The position numbers and the translations under genes are program-made. Below, one piece after another: positions 55,843 through 63,839 of a stretch of 64,000 nucleotides of DNA. Every line of letters begins with the position of its first letter. Position 1 is the stretch's first letter. The stretch spans positions 38,548 to 102,547 of the forward strand of contig JAQSWQ010000005.1 of assembly GCA_029266525.1 (NCBI GenBank). Reading direction: 5' to 3'. The notes beneath the pieces were generated by a model. That model did no database searches, had not been told where the DNA came from, and worked only from the letters and a program-made list of their open reading frames with translations. This DNA is from Microvirga sp. (GTDB lineage: Bacteria > Pseudomonadota > Alphaproteobacteria > Rhizobiales > Beijerinckiaceae).

Positions 55843-55863
55843 CAGCTCGCAGCTGCCGCCTGA

Positions 55864-56667
55864 TCAGGCCGTCGCGCGCGCCTCGCGGCGCTTCGCGCTC
55901 TGCTGGAAGAACAGCGCCTGGCTGATCACCGCCGAAACATTCGCCGGCTGGAACGGCTTGGCGATCAGGAAGGCGGGCTCGGGGCGCTCGCCGGTGAGGA
56001 AGCGCTCCGGATAAGCGGTGATGAATATCACCGGCACCTCGAAGGACTTCAGGAGATCATTGACCGCGTCGAGCCCGGATGAGCCGTCGGCGAGCTGAAT
56101 GTCAGCGAGGATCAGACCGGGACGGTGCTGGGAGGCGAGCTTCACCGCTTCAGTCCGAGTCCGTGCGATGCCCGAGACATTGTGGCCGAGACCTTCGACG
56201 AGGGCCTCGAGATCCATGGCGATCAGCGGCTCGTCCTCGATGATGAGAATGTCGGTCGCCATGTCGGCGGCGAGCTCGCGGCCGGCCTCCTCGACGAGAT
56301 CACGCACCATCGGGATGTCGACCGAGAGGATCGCGGCCGTCTCCTCCTCGGAGAAGCCTTCGAGGCAGGAAAGCAGGAAGGCTTGGCGCGGCAGCGGCGT
56401 GATCTGGCCGAGGCGCACCTCGGCCGGCAGGTCGCGCTGGATGAGCTCGCTCTTCCCGTTGACGGACAGTGAGTTCCAAATCCGCGTGAAGACCCGGAAC
56501 AGGTCCACCTTGATGTTGGTGCCCTTCCCGATCGTCTCGGGCTCGTTGACGAGAGTCTCGAGGGTCGCGGCCACATAGGCGTCGCCGGCCATCTGGCTGC
56601 CCGTGAGGGCTCGGGCATAGCGGCGGAGGTAAGGTAGGTGTTGGACGACCAGCTGCGCTGTCGACAT
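55864..56667 (-). CDS. phyR: General stress response regulator PhyR
   Basis: This 267-residue protein is the anti-anti-sigma factor of the alphaproteobacterial general stress response. Residues about 1-130 form a sigma-ECF-like domain (QHLPYLRRYARALTGSQ, RQAFLLSCLEGFSEEETAAIL). The receiver domain follows, with EDEPLIAMDLEAL, the phosphoacceptor Asp in LILADIQLADGSSG, and the FAT GUY-type FITAYPERF and AKPF. When phosphorylated it releases its sigma-like domain, which captures NepR. AGGGG lies 7 nt before the ATG at 56667. It is divergent from nepR. The upstream promoter is an imperfect EcfG match (GGAAC-N16-AGTT). Confidence 0.97.
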   Translation of the reverse strand: MSTAQLVVQHLPYLRRYARALTGSQMAGDAYVAATLETLVNEPETIGKGTNIKVDLFRVFTRIWNSLSVNGKSELIQRDLPAEVRLGQITPLPRQAFLLSCLEGFSEEETAAILSVDIPMVRDLVEEAGRELAADMATDILIIEDEPLIAMDLEALVEGLGHNVSGIARTRTEAVKLASQHRPGLILADIQLADGSSGLDAVNDLLKSFEVPVIFITAYPERFLTGERPEPAFLIAKPFQPANVSAVISQALFFQQSAKRREARATA

Positions 56668-56752
56668 TCGCATTCCCCTAAGCGATTGATAGTGCTCGGA
56701 CTTGGCCGGCTCTTAACCCAAACTCGGCAGGTGAAAAAAGGTTCCTCGTTCC

Positions 56753-56777
56753 GGAACCGCGGCCGGCGTTCCGCGTT
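56753..56777 (+). promoter_or_regulatory. EcfG-type promoter of nepR
   Basis: GGAAC, 16 nt, CGTT: perfect, 71 nt before the nepR ATG. It establishes autoregulation of the anti-sigma factor, as reported for other Alphaproteobacteria. Confidence 0.85.
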
Positions 56778-56847
56778 ATCGCGATACTGTGCACAAAACA
56801 CCGCGGGTTGGAACCCACCAGCCCTCAAGACGGTGAGGGGGACGATC

Positions 56848-57069
56848 ATGATGCCGAGCAGCTTGGGGCAGAGAGGCGCGAAGTTGATTCGGAAATCGCC
56901 ACTGTCCGACCAGCTGTCTTCCGAGCCCGCGATCGACCGAGCCACCCAGGAACGCATCGGAGATCACCTCCGGGCGATGTATGACGACCTGGTGCAGCAG
57001 TCGGTGCCCGAGCGGTTCGTCGAACTCCTAAACCGGCTGGAGAAGCGGAGCGACAAGGCCGATCAATGA
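56848..57069 (+). CDS. nepR: Anti-sigma factor NepR
   Basis: This 73-residue protein sequesters the stress sigma factor EcfG until PhyR-P binds it. The two-helix core is ERIGDHLRAMYDDLVQQSVPER followed by FVELLNRLE in outline, the conserved NepR signature; the N-terminal third is variable and basic. GAGGGG lies 6 nt before the ATG at 56848. It is divergent from phyR as in most Rhizobiales, but the next gene downstream is DUF1328 on the other strand, not ecfG. Confidence 0.93.
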   Translation: MMPSSLGQRGAKLIRKSPLSDQLSSEPAIDRATQERIGDHLRAMYDDLVQQSVPERFVELLNRLEKRSDKADQ

Positions 57070-57109
57070 TCCGCCCCGCCTTGCAGGCCTCGTCATTTCT
57101 TCGTTTCAA

Positions 57110-57137
57110 CAAAAGCGCCGCCCCCGAGGGCGGCGCT
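57110..57137 (-). terminator. Intrinsic terminator of the DUF1328 gene
   Basis: AGCGCCGCCC pairs with GGGCGGCGCT around CCGA; the minus-strand tail is TTTTGTTG. It lies 24 nt after the DUF1328 stop and may also stop plus-strand read-through from nepR. Confidence 0.75.
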
Positions 57138-57160
57138 TCCGTATTCGCGGTTCGGCCCGG

Positions 57161-57337
57161 CTAGAGCGTCGGGCTGCGGCCCCTGAGGAGGCCGATGACC
57201 GCCGAGATGGCGAAGAGGACGATCGCGACGAAGAAGATCAGCTTCGCGATGTCGACTGCGGCACCGGCAATACCGCCGAAGCCGAAGATGGCCGCCACGA
57301 GGGCGACGATCAGGAAAGTAATAGCCCAACCGATCAT
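57161..57337 (-). CDS. DUF1328 (UPF0391) small membrane protein
   Basis: This 58-residue protein has two hydrophobic helices: [20 protein letters not shown] and [20 protein letters not shown]. It is a typical YtjA/UPF0391 protein, a family repeatedly found in stress regulons of Proteobacteria. GAGG lies 9 nt before the ATG, and a perfect EcfG-type promoter is at 57390-57414. The function is unknown. Confidence 0.93.
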   Translation of the reverse strand: MIGWAITFLIVALVAAIFGFGGIAGAAVDIAKLIFFVAIVLFAISAVIGLLRGRSPTL

Positions 57338-57389
57338 GGTTGTTACCTCGCTTCCATCGGATCGGCGCAGTGCCGACTGATAGCCGAAC

Positions 57390-57414
57390 AACGCGAAGTT
57401 CGTGCACCGGTTCC
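57390..57414 (-). promoter_or_regulatory. EcfG-type promoter for the DUF1328 gene
   Basis: On the minus strand GGAAC, 16 nt, CGTT: perfect, 53 nt before the ATG. Confidence 0.85.
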
Positions 57415-57515
57415 ACGGCCAAGGTAGCCTTCAGGCTCAGCCCTTCGCCGATTACGTTGTGCAAAGCCGCACGGTTTCTTGCGACGACTTGCGTTCGTGC
57501 GGCGTTAACAACGGT

Positions 57516-57541
57516 GGAACCTCAATTCTTCCTCGCACGTT
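57516..57541 (+). promoter_or_regulatory. EcfG-type promoter for the 66-residue membrane protein
   Basis: GGAAC, 17 nt, CGTT: perfect, 28 nt before the ATG at 57569, giving a leader of about 20 nt that includes the GGAGG site. Confidence 0.85.
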
Positions 57542-57568
57542 GTCGCCCCAACTCTGGAGGTTCCCGCG

Positions 57569-57769
57569 ATGACCCGCAGCGCCGCTCTCCGTGCCGGCTC
57601 CATCTTCGTCCTGCTGACCCTCTTCTTCGCGGCGATCGGCATCGGCTCGTATTCGCCCGTCGCGGAGGTGCTTACCGTGATTGCCGGCTCGCTCAGCGCG
57701 GTCATGCTGCTGTTCGCCTTCGCGCCGGTTCATGCGCCCGTTCCCGTACGGATCCGCCATCGGCGCTGA
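57569..57769 (+). CDS. Small stress-linked membrane protein (66 residues)
   Basis: This protein has two helices: ALRAGSIFVLLTLFFAAIGIG and VAEVLTVIAGSLSAVMLLFAF, then a basic tail (PVPVRIRHRR). GGAGG lies 8 nt before the ATG, the EcfG-type promoter is at 57516, and a bidirectional terminator follows. It resembles DUF1328 in size and organisation but not in sequence. No family was recognised. Confidence 0.75.
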   Translation: MTRSAALRAGSIFVLLTLFFAAIGIGSYSPVAEVLTVIAGSLSAVMLLFAFAPVHAPVPVRIRHRR

Positions 57770-57798
57770 AGCACCGCCAGGCCCGCAGAACGCAAACC

Positions 57799-57827
57799 AA
57801 ACGGCCCCGGAAATTCCGGGGCCGTTT
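57799..57827. terminator. Bidirectional terminator between the 66-residue protein and SDR genes
   Basis: A 12-bp stem (AAACGGCCCCGG with its complement) around AAATT, with T-rich sequence on both strands. It can end both convergent genes. Confidence 0.82.
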
Positions 57828-57846
57828 CGTTGAGGCGATGTTCGGC

Positions 57847-58701
57847 TCAGCTCTCGGTCGGCTCGCCGCCGTTCGGGTGCAGCACCGAGCCCGTGATGTA
57901 GGAAGAGTCTTCGCAGGCGAGGAAAAGGAATGACGGCGCCACCTCGTTCGGCTGGCCCGGACGCTTCATCGGGGTCTGAGCGCCGAAGCTCGCGACGTGC
58001 TTCGCGTCGAACGTCGATGGTATGAGCGGCGTCCAGATCGGCCCCGGCGCGACGCCGTTCACGCGAATGCCCTTCTCGACGAGCTTCTTCGCGAGCGAGC
58101 GCGTGAAGGCGACGATCGCACCCTTGGTCGAGCTGTAGTCGAGGAGCTCGGGACTGCCGCGATAGGCGGTCACCGACGTCGTGTTGATGATCGAAGCACC
58201 CTCCTTGAGATGCGGCAGCGCGGCTTGCGTCAAGAAGAAGTAGCCGAAGATGTTGGTGCGGAAGGTGCGCTCGATCTGCTCGGGCGTGATGTTGTCGATC
58301 TCCTTCTGAGGATGCTGCTCGGCCGCATTATTGACGAGAACGTCGAGCCGTCCGAAGCGGTCGATCACCTGCTCGATCGCCTTCTCGCAGAAGCCCGCAT
58401 CGCCGACGTCGCCCGCTATCGCCAGGCATTCGCGGCCTTCCGCCTCGACGATGCGCATGGTCTCGCGGGCGTCCTCGCCCTCGTTCAGATACATGATGGC
58501 AACGTTCGCGCCCTCGCGCGCAAACAGCACCGCGACCGCCCGGCCGATGCCTGAGTCGCCGCCTGTGATGAGCGCAACCTTGTCCTCGAGCCGGCCGCTG
58601 CCGGGATACCGCGGCATGTAGTCGGGCTTCGGATGCATCTCGGTCTCGCGACCGGGCTGCTGTTTCTGCGTTTGAGGCGGAAGCGTCTGTTGCTCGGCCA
58701 T
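57847..58701 (-). CDS. YghA-like SDR family oxidoreductase
   Basis: This 284-residue short-chain dehydrogenase has a hydrophilic N-terminal extension (about 1-35, Gln/Pro-rich) and then the Rossmann motif TGGDSGIGRAVA, NNAAEQH, and the catalytic Tyr and Lys in DYSSTKGA. The extension and the ending PNGGEPTES are typical of the YghA/YdaD general-stress SDR group, with no known substrate. A perfect EcfG-type promoter lies at 58737-58761. Confidence 0.92.
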   Translation of the reverse strand: MAEQQTLPPQTQKQQPGRETEMHPKPDYMPRYPGSGRLEDKVALITGGDSGIGRAVAVLFAREGANVAIMYLNEGEDARETMRIVEAEGRECLAIAGDVGDAGFCEKAIEQVIDRFGRLDVLVNNAAEQHPQKEIDNITPEQIERTFRTNIFGYFFLTQAALPHLKEGASIINTTSVTAYRGSPELLDYSSTKGAIVAFTRSLAKKLVEKGIRVNGVAPGPIWTPLIPSTFDAKHVASFGAQTPMKRPGQPNEVAPSFLFLACEDSSYITGSVLHPNGGEPTES

Positions 58702-58736
58702 GGCAAATCCGTCCGGAAAGGAAAGCCCGCGATGCC

Positions 58737-58761
58737 AACGCGGGCTTCTCGGAGGGGTTCC
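58737..58761 (-). promoter_or_regulatory. EcfG-type promoter for the SDR gene
   Basis: On the minus strand GGAAC, 16 nt, CGTT: perfect, 36 nt before the ATG at 58701. Confidence 0.82.
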
Positions 58762-58773
58762 TGTGCGAGCGCG

Positions 58774-60123
58774 TCACGCGTCGGCGACCCCTCCCGAGCC
58801 GCGCGGCTCGCGGTTTTCGGCCGGAGGGCCGAACTGGTCGAGGAGGTGATAGAGGATGATCGCGCCGAAGGTCGCGGTACCGATGCCGTCCAGTGTGAAG
58901 CCGCCGAGTGTCAGCTTGAAATTACCGGCGCCGAGCACAAGCGCGACGGCGACCGTGATGAGGTTCTTCGGCTCGGAGAAGTCGACCCGGTTCTCGACCC
59001 AGATCCGGCCCGCCGCCGCGGCGATCAGACCGAAAACGACAATCGACAATCCGCCGAGCACCGGCACCGGAATGGTCTGGATGAGCGCGCCGAACTTCGG
59101 CGAGAACCCGAGCAGGATCGCGATGAGCGCCGCGGCGACGAAGAGCAGCGTCGAGTAGATCCGCGTCACCGCCATCACGCCCATGTTCTCCGCGTAGGTG
59201 GTTACGCCGGTGCCGCCGAAGGAGCCTGATACCATCGTGGCGACGCCGTCGCCGACGAAGGCGCGGCCGAGCAGCGGGTCGAGGTTGCGTCCTGTCATCG
59301 CTCCGATGGCCTTGATGTGCCCGAGGTTCTCGGCAACCAGGATGATGGCTACGGGCGCGATCAGGCTGATCGCCCCCGGCGTGAAAACCGGGCTCGTGAA
59401 TCTCGGCGCGCCAAACCAAGCGGCGGCGCCGACCTTCGCGAAATCGATCGGAGCGCCGAGGCCGATCGCGTTCGCAAGCACGAGGTAAACGAGGTAGGCG
59501 ATCGCCGCGCCGACCAGGATCGGCAGCCGACGCCAGACGCCCGGTGCATAGACGGCGACGAGCGCGACCGCGAGCACGGTCAGCATCGCGATGAAGCGCG
59601 CGAAGCCCGAGCCGTTCGGGTCGGCCGGCCCGGTGCCCGAGGCGCTGCCGATGGCGATCGGCGCCAGCACGAGCCCGATCGCCGCGACCACCGCGCCGGT
59701 GACGACCGGCGGCATCAGCCGCTCGATCCAGCGGTGGCCGGCGACCATCACGATCACGCCGATGATCGTGTAGAGCACGCCCGCGGCGATGATGCCGCCG
59801 AGCGCCACTCCGATGTTCGGGTTCGCCTGGCCGACCGTTGCGCCGGTGGCCGCCAGCACCGGGCCGATGAAGGCGAAGCTCGAGCCGAGATAGCTCGGCA
59901 CCCGTCCGCCGACCGCGACGAAGAAGATCAAGGTCGCGATGCCGGAGAAAAGGATCGCGACGTTCGGGTCGAACCCCATGAGGATCGGCGCCAGCACGGT
60001 CGCTCCGAACATCGCGACGACATGCTGCAGCCCGAGCACCACGGTCTGGCCCGCGGGCAGCCGCTCGTCGGGCAGGATCACGCCCTCCGTCTTGAGGCTC
60101 CACCGTGGGAAGTAGCCGTCCAT
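58774..60123 (-). CDS. NCS2-family uracil-xanthine permease
   Basis: This 449-residue membrane protein has the nucleobase-ascorbate transporter fold with about 14 helices. Signatures include GLQHVVAMFGATVLAPILMG at the start, the substrate-site region ILVAENLGHIKAIG, and GTGVTTYAENMGVMAVT near the middle, as in UraA. It is predicted to import uracil or another nucleobase with protons. The ATG at 60123 follows GGGGGCGG. No purine or pyrimidine gene is adjacent. Confidence 0.9.
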   Translation of the reverse strand: MDGYFPRWSLKTEGVILPDERLPAGQTVVLGLQHVVAMFGATVLAPILMGFDPNVAILFSGIATLIFFVAVGGRVPSYLGSSFAFIGPVLAATGATVGQANPNIGVALGGIIAAGVLYTIIGVIVMVAGHRWIERLMPPVVTGAVVAAIGLVLAPIAIGSASGTGPADPNGSGFARFIAMLTVLAVALVAVYAPGVWRRLPILVGAAIAYLVYLVLANAIGLGAPIDFAKVGAAAWFGAPRFTSPVFTPGAISLIAPVAIILVAENLGHIKAIGAMTGRNLDPLLGRAFVGDGVATMVSGSFGGTGVTTYAENMGVMAVTRIYSTLLFVAAALIAILLGFSPKFGALIQTIPVPVLGGLSIVVFGLIAAAAGRIWVENRVDFSEPKNLITVAVALVLGAGNFKLTLGGFTLDGIGTATFGAIILYHLLDQFGPPAENREPRGSGGVADA

Positions 60124-60234
60124 CGCCGCCCCCGCTCGCGCGTTTTTCCGCCCCACCCTATGCAAAGCCGCGGCCAGGCGGGAGGGCCGCGCCGGGACCG
60201 TCCACCGCTGGTTCGCAGGTCAATCCTCAGTCGC

Positions 60235-60334
60235 GGTCGTCCCGGCCGCAGCGAAGCGAAGAGCCGGGACCCACTCTCTCCGCGAGCGCGTCTCCATGGT
60301 CGCGGATAGCCGCTTCGCGGGTTCCGGGATGACC
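60235..60334. repeat. About 100-bp palindromic intergenic repeat-like unit
   Basis: The ends GGTCGTCCCGG and CCGGGATGACC are near-perfect inverted repeats flanking inner arms that are also self-complementary. This is the design of the dispersed REP-like elements in high-GC Alphaproteobacteria. No second copy was found in the window. Confidence 0.5.
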
Positions 60335-60341
60335 GGGCAAG

Positions 60342-61532
60342 TCAGATCGCGAAGCCGCGTAGCCTTTCGCCGAGGATCTCGATGCGCTCCGCCGCGAGAT
60401 TGCCGAAGGCCATGCGCAGGTGCGTGTGCTGGCCCGGGCCGAAATAGCTCCCCGGCAACGCGAGCACGCCGCGCTCGACCGCAAGCGCCTCGGCGACATG
60501 CTCGGCGGACCGGCCGTCGAAGGGGTGGCGCACATAGGCGAAGTAAGCTCCGACGGAGTCGACCAGCCACTCCGGATGCTGGCCGAACGTCCTGTGGAAG
60601 GTTTCGGCGCGCCGGTGCATCTCGCGCCGGTTCTCCTCGCGCCAGTCGGCGAACGCATCGAGGCCCCAGGCGGCCGCGCGCTGGCCAATGCGCGGCGCGC
60701 AGATCTGGATGCAGTCGAGGATCTTGGCGAGCTCGCCGATCACCGTCGCGTCCGCCAGAACCGCGCCGAGGCGATAACCCGGGATGCAGTAGGCCTTGGA
60801 GAAGCTGTAGAGCTGGATGACGTGATCGCGCCACGCGGGGCACTCGAACAACCCGTGCGCACGCTCCATCGAAGGCGGCAGGAAATCGCGATAGGTCTCG
60901 TCGATGATGAGCCAGAGGCAGCGCCGGCGGCAAAGATCCGCGAAGGCCTGGATGGTGCGATCCGGATAGACGGCGCCGGTCGGGTTGTTCGGCGTGACGA
61001 GCACGATCGCCTTCGTGCGTGCATCGATCAGGCGCTCGGCTTCATCCGCATCGGGCACGAAGCCGGCGGCGGGATCGCAGGACAAGGCGCGGGCCTCGAC
61101 GCCGAGCATCTTCGCCGTCATCTCATGGTTGAAATACCAGGGGGAGGGCAGGAGGATGTTGTCGCCGCTCTTGGCGACGAGCATCAGGGTAACCACGAAG
61201 CCCATATTGCAGCCGGCCGTGATCGCGACATCGGCCGTGGAGATCGCGCCGCCGTAGAGCGCAGTCAGATGCGCCGCATAGGATTCGCGCAGATCGGCAT
61301 CGCCGGTGATCGGACCGTAGCGCGTAGGCTCGGTCGATCCCGCCGCCTCGAGAAGCCGCGCCATGAAGTCCGGATGCGGCGGGTGGCCGGGCACCGCCTG
61401 CGACATGTTGATCGCCGGCCCGAACGCGCCGCGGTAGCGCGTGAGCCAGGCCTGCGCCTCCGGGATCGGCGGCGTGCCAGTGTCGGCGACGAGAGGGTTG
61501 ATCGCGGCGACGGGGCGGGCGGCGACGTCCAT
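60342..61532 (-). CDS. Fold-type I PLP aminotransferase
   Basis: This 396-residue enzyme of the aspartate-aminotransferase superfamily has the N-terminal AVPGHPPHP segment, VTPNNPTGAVYP with the conserved Asn-Pro, the DETYRDF aspartate, and the PLP lysine in LYSFSKAYCIPGYRLG. The ATG overlaps the stop of the dehydrogenase upstream, so the genes are coupled. Coupling to a zinc dehydrogenase suggests a catabolic or amino-sugar step, but the substrate is unknown. Confidence 0.9.
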   Translation of the reverse strand: MDVAARPVAAINPLVADTGTPPIPEAQAWLTRYRGAFGPAINMSQAVPGHPPHPDFMARLLEAAGSTEPTRYGPITGDADLRESYAAHLTALYGGAISTADVAITAGCNMGFVVTLMLVAKSGDNILLPSPWYFNHEMTAKMLGVEARALSCDPAAGFVPDADEAERLIDARTKAIVLVTPNNPTGAVYPDRTIQAFADLCRRRCLWLIIDETYRDFLPPSMERAHGLFECPAWRDHVIQLYSFSKAYCIPGYRLGAVLADATVIGELAKILDCIQICAPRIGQRAAAWGLDAFADWREENRREMHRRAETFHRTFGQHPEWLVDSVGAYFAYVRHPFDGRSAEHVAEALAVERGVLALPGSYFGPGQHTHLRMAFGNLAAERIEILGERLRGFAI

Positions 61533-62569
61533 CACTCGAACGACAGCTGGACCTTCATGGCCTTCGAGCGGTCGGCGGCGTGCTCGAAGGCCTTCACGGC
61601 GTCACGCACCGGCATCACGTCGGTGAGGAGCGGCGACGGATCGATGCGGCCATGGGCGATCGCGTCGACGGCCCAGTCGAACTCCTTGTCGAAACGGAAG
61701 GTGCCGCGCAGATCGACTTCCTTCGCGACGAGCACGTTGAGCATGAGGCTTGCCTCGCCGCCGATGCCGATGAGCACCACGACTGCGGCCGGGCGCACGC
61801 ATTCGATGCCTTGGCGCAGCGCTGCCGGATTGCCCGACGCCTCGAACATGACGTCGAAATAGCCCTTGTCGGCGTGGAAGCGCTTCAAGGTCTCGCCCTG
61901 CGTCGCGACGTTCACCGCCTCGTCGGCGCCGATCCGCTTGGCGAGCGAGAGCGGCGCGTCGGCGACGTCGGTGATGACGATCTCGGCGGCGCCGGCGCTG
62001 CGGGCGGCGAGAAGCGTCAGCATGCCGATGGGGCCCGCGCCGGTGATCATGACCTTCTTGCCGAGGAGCGGCCCGGCGCGATTCACCGCATGCAGGCAGA
62101 CCGCAAGCGGCTCGCCGAAGGCCGCCTTCTCGAGCGGCAGCTCCGGCGGCACCTTCACGCATTGCCGCTCCTCTGCGACGAGAAGCTGGCGGAAGCCCCC
62201 CTGGACGTGCGGGAACCGCATCGCGCTGCCGTAGAACAGCATGTTGAGGCAGTGCCGCGGCAGGCCCTGCAGGCAATAGCGGCAGGCATTGCAAGGCCGG
62301 CTCGGGTTGACCGCGACCTTGTCGCCGGGCGCCACCTTCTCGACGAGCTCGCCGACCGCCGTCACGGTGCCGGCGATCTCGTGCCCGAGCACCATCGGCT
62401 CCTTGATGCGCACGGTGCCGAAGCCGCCGTCCTGGTAGTAGTGCAGGTCGGAGCCGCAGATGCCGCCGGCGCCGATGCGCACCTCGACGCCCTTCCGCCC
62501 GAGCGCCGGCACCTCGATCTCCTCGAGCCTCAAATCCCGCGGCGCGTGGATGACGACGGCGAGCGACAT
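61532..62569 (-). CDS. Zinc-dependent L-idonate 5-dehydrogenase-like enzyme
   Basis: This 345-residue medium-chain alcohol dehydrogenase has the zinc sites GGICGSDLHYY and LGHEIAGTV, structural cysteines in NPSRPCNACRYCLQGLPRHC, and the Rossmann motif GAGPIGMLTLLAA. The CGSDLHYYQDGG segment is characteristic of the IdnD group, which oxidises L-idonate to 5-ketogluconate. GGGAGGG before the ATG decides the start. It is divergent from an IdnO-like SDR. Confidence 0.88.
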   Translation of the reverse strand: MSLAVVIHAPRDLRLEEIEVPALGRKGVEVRIGAGGICGSDLHYYQDGGFGTVRIKEPMVLGHEIAGTVTAVGELVEKVAPGDKVAVNPSRPCNACRYCLQGLPRHCLNMLFYGSAMRFPHVQGGFRQLLVAEERQCVKVPPELPLEKAAFGEPLAVCLHAVNRAGPLLGKKVMITGAGPIGMLTLLAARSAGAAEIVITDVADAPLSLAKRIGADEAVNVATQGETLKRFHADKGYFDVMFEASGNPAALRQGIECVRPAAVVVLIGIGGEASLMLNVLVAKEVDLRGTFRFDKEFDWAVDAIAHGRIDPSPLLTDVMPVRDAVKAFEHAADRSKAMKVQLSFE

Positions 62570-62696
62570 CCCGCCCTCCCCTTCTTTGATGCGCCCCTCG
62601 CTTAAGCCCGGCCGCACCGGCCCGCAACCGCCTCGCGCTCGACAAGCGCCGCCCGCCTTGTACAAGCGGTCGGCCCTCTCGCCCATGGAGCTCGCG

Positions 62697-63452
62697 ATGC
62701 CCGGCCCCTCCTTCGACCTCTCGGCCAAGACCGCGCTCGTCACCGGCGGCGGCTCGGGGCTCGGGCTCGCCATGGCCGAGGGATTGGCGGCCGCGGGCGC
62801 GAAGGTCGTGGTTGTCGGGCGCGACAAGGGCAAGCTCGACGCCGCGGCGAAGACGATCGGCGCGGCGGCCGCGGAGGTCTGCGACCTCCTCGACCGGGCG
62901 GCGCTGAAGCCGCTTTTCGAGCGGGTCGAGCGCGCGCATGGGCCGATCGAGATCCTTGTCAACAACGCGGGCATCCAGCACCGCGCGCCGGTGCAGGACT
63001 TTCCCGCCGAGGCCTGGGACCGGATGATCGCGACGCATCTCTCGGCGCCGTTCTTCCTCGCCCAGCTCGCTGCGCGGGGCATGATCTCGCGGGGTCACGG
63101 CAAGATCATCAACACGCTCTCGGTGACCTCCGAGCTCGGGCGCCCGACCATCGTGCCCTATGCCTCGGCGAAGGGCGGGTTGCGCATGCTGACGCGCGGG
63201 CTCGCGGTCGAGCTCGGACCGCACAACATCCAGGTCAACGGCATCGCGCCGGGCTATTTCACCACCGAGATGAACCGGGCGCTGATCGAGAATCCCGAAT
63301 TCGACGCCTGGGTGAAGAAGCGCACGCCGGCCGGCCGCTGGGGCGACCCCTCCGAGCTTGCCGGCGCCTGCGTCTTCCTCGCCTCGCCCGCGGCCGATTA
63401 CGTCACCGGCCAGGTGATCTTCGTCGATGGCGGCTTCACCGCGTCGATGTGA
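62697..63452 (+). CDS. Gluconate 5-dehydrogenase-like SDR
   Basis: This 251-residue classical SDR has the NAD(P) motif TGGGSGLGLAMAEGL, NNAGIQHRAP, the catalytic Ser and Tyr-x3-Lys in NTLSVTSELG and PYASAKGGL, and an ending FVDGGFTASM typical of gluconate 5-dehydrogenase (IdnO). GGAG 6 nt before the ATG at 62697 decides the start over an ATG 4 codons upstream. Together with the IdnD-like enzyme it could interconvert idonate, 5-ketogluconate and gluconate. Confidence 0.87.
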   Translation: MPGPSFDLSAKTALVTGGGSGLGLAMAEGLAAAGAKVVVVGRDKGKLDAAAKTIGAAAAEVCDLLDRAALKPLFERVERAHGPIEILVNNAGIQHRAPVQDFPAEAWDRMIATHLSAPFFLAQLAARGMISRGHGKIINTLSVTSELGRPTIVPYASAKGGLRMLTRGLAVELGPHNIQVNGIAPGYFTTEMNRALIENPEFDAWVKKRTPAGRWGDPSELAGACVFLASPAADYVTGQVIFVDGGFTASM

Positions 63453-63839
63453 GGACGCACCGAATCCCCCGGCGGTCCGGGCCTCGCACGATGGCGATGT
63501 CAAAGAGCGGGGGAGCAGGACGCCAGGGCCGGCTCACATTTTTATAGAAACGCCAGGACACCTGGCGTCCCGCACGGCGGTTTCTGTCCCGAGGCCTTCC
63601 GCATTTCCTGCGGCTCCCGGATCAGGCCGATCGCACCTGACCTTCCGCGGGCTCGCGCCCGCCTCGGATCGATGTAGTAACCCTTCCGAGCGCCGACCCT
63701 AGCTCCCGAAGGAGCAGCCCCGCCGTAGTACGGGGCGGTCGGCGGCCATTGAAATGATTTACGTTTCTGCGTCTGACCCGGCAACTATCCCCGGCTTTGC
63801 CCCCGCACTCTCGTTCGTTCACCGGGCCTGCAGGTTCGA
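63453..63839. other. Intergenic region with no recognised gene
   Basis: These 387 bases contain several stops in all frames, short palindromes and no binding sites. The part around 63535-63550 is AT-richer. It could be decayed sequence next to the hydrolase remnant. Confidence 0.45.

Noticed and set aside
61602..63503. A 633-residue minus-strand open frame
   Set aside because: It runs out of frame through the IdnD-like gene and antisense to the SDR gene, and its composition is Arg/Gly/Ala nonsense.
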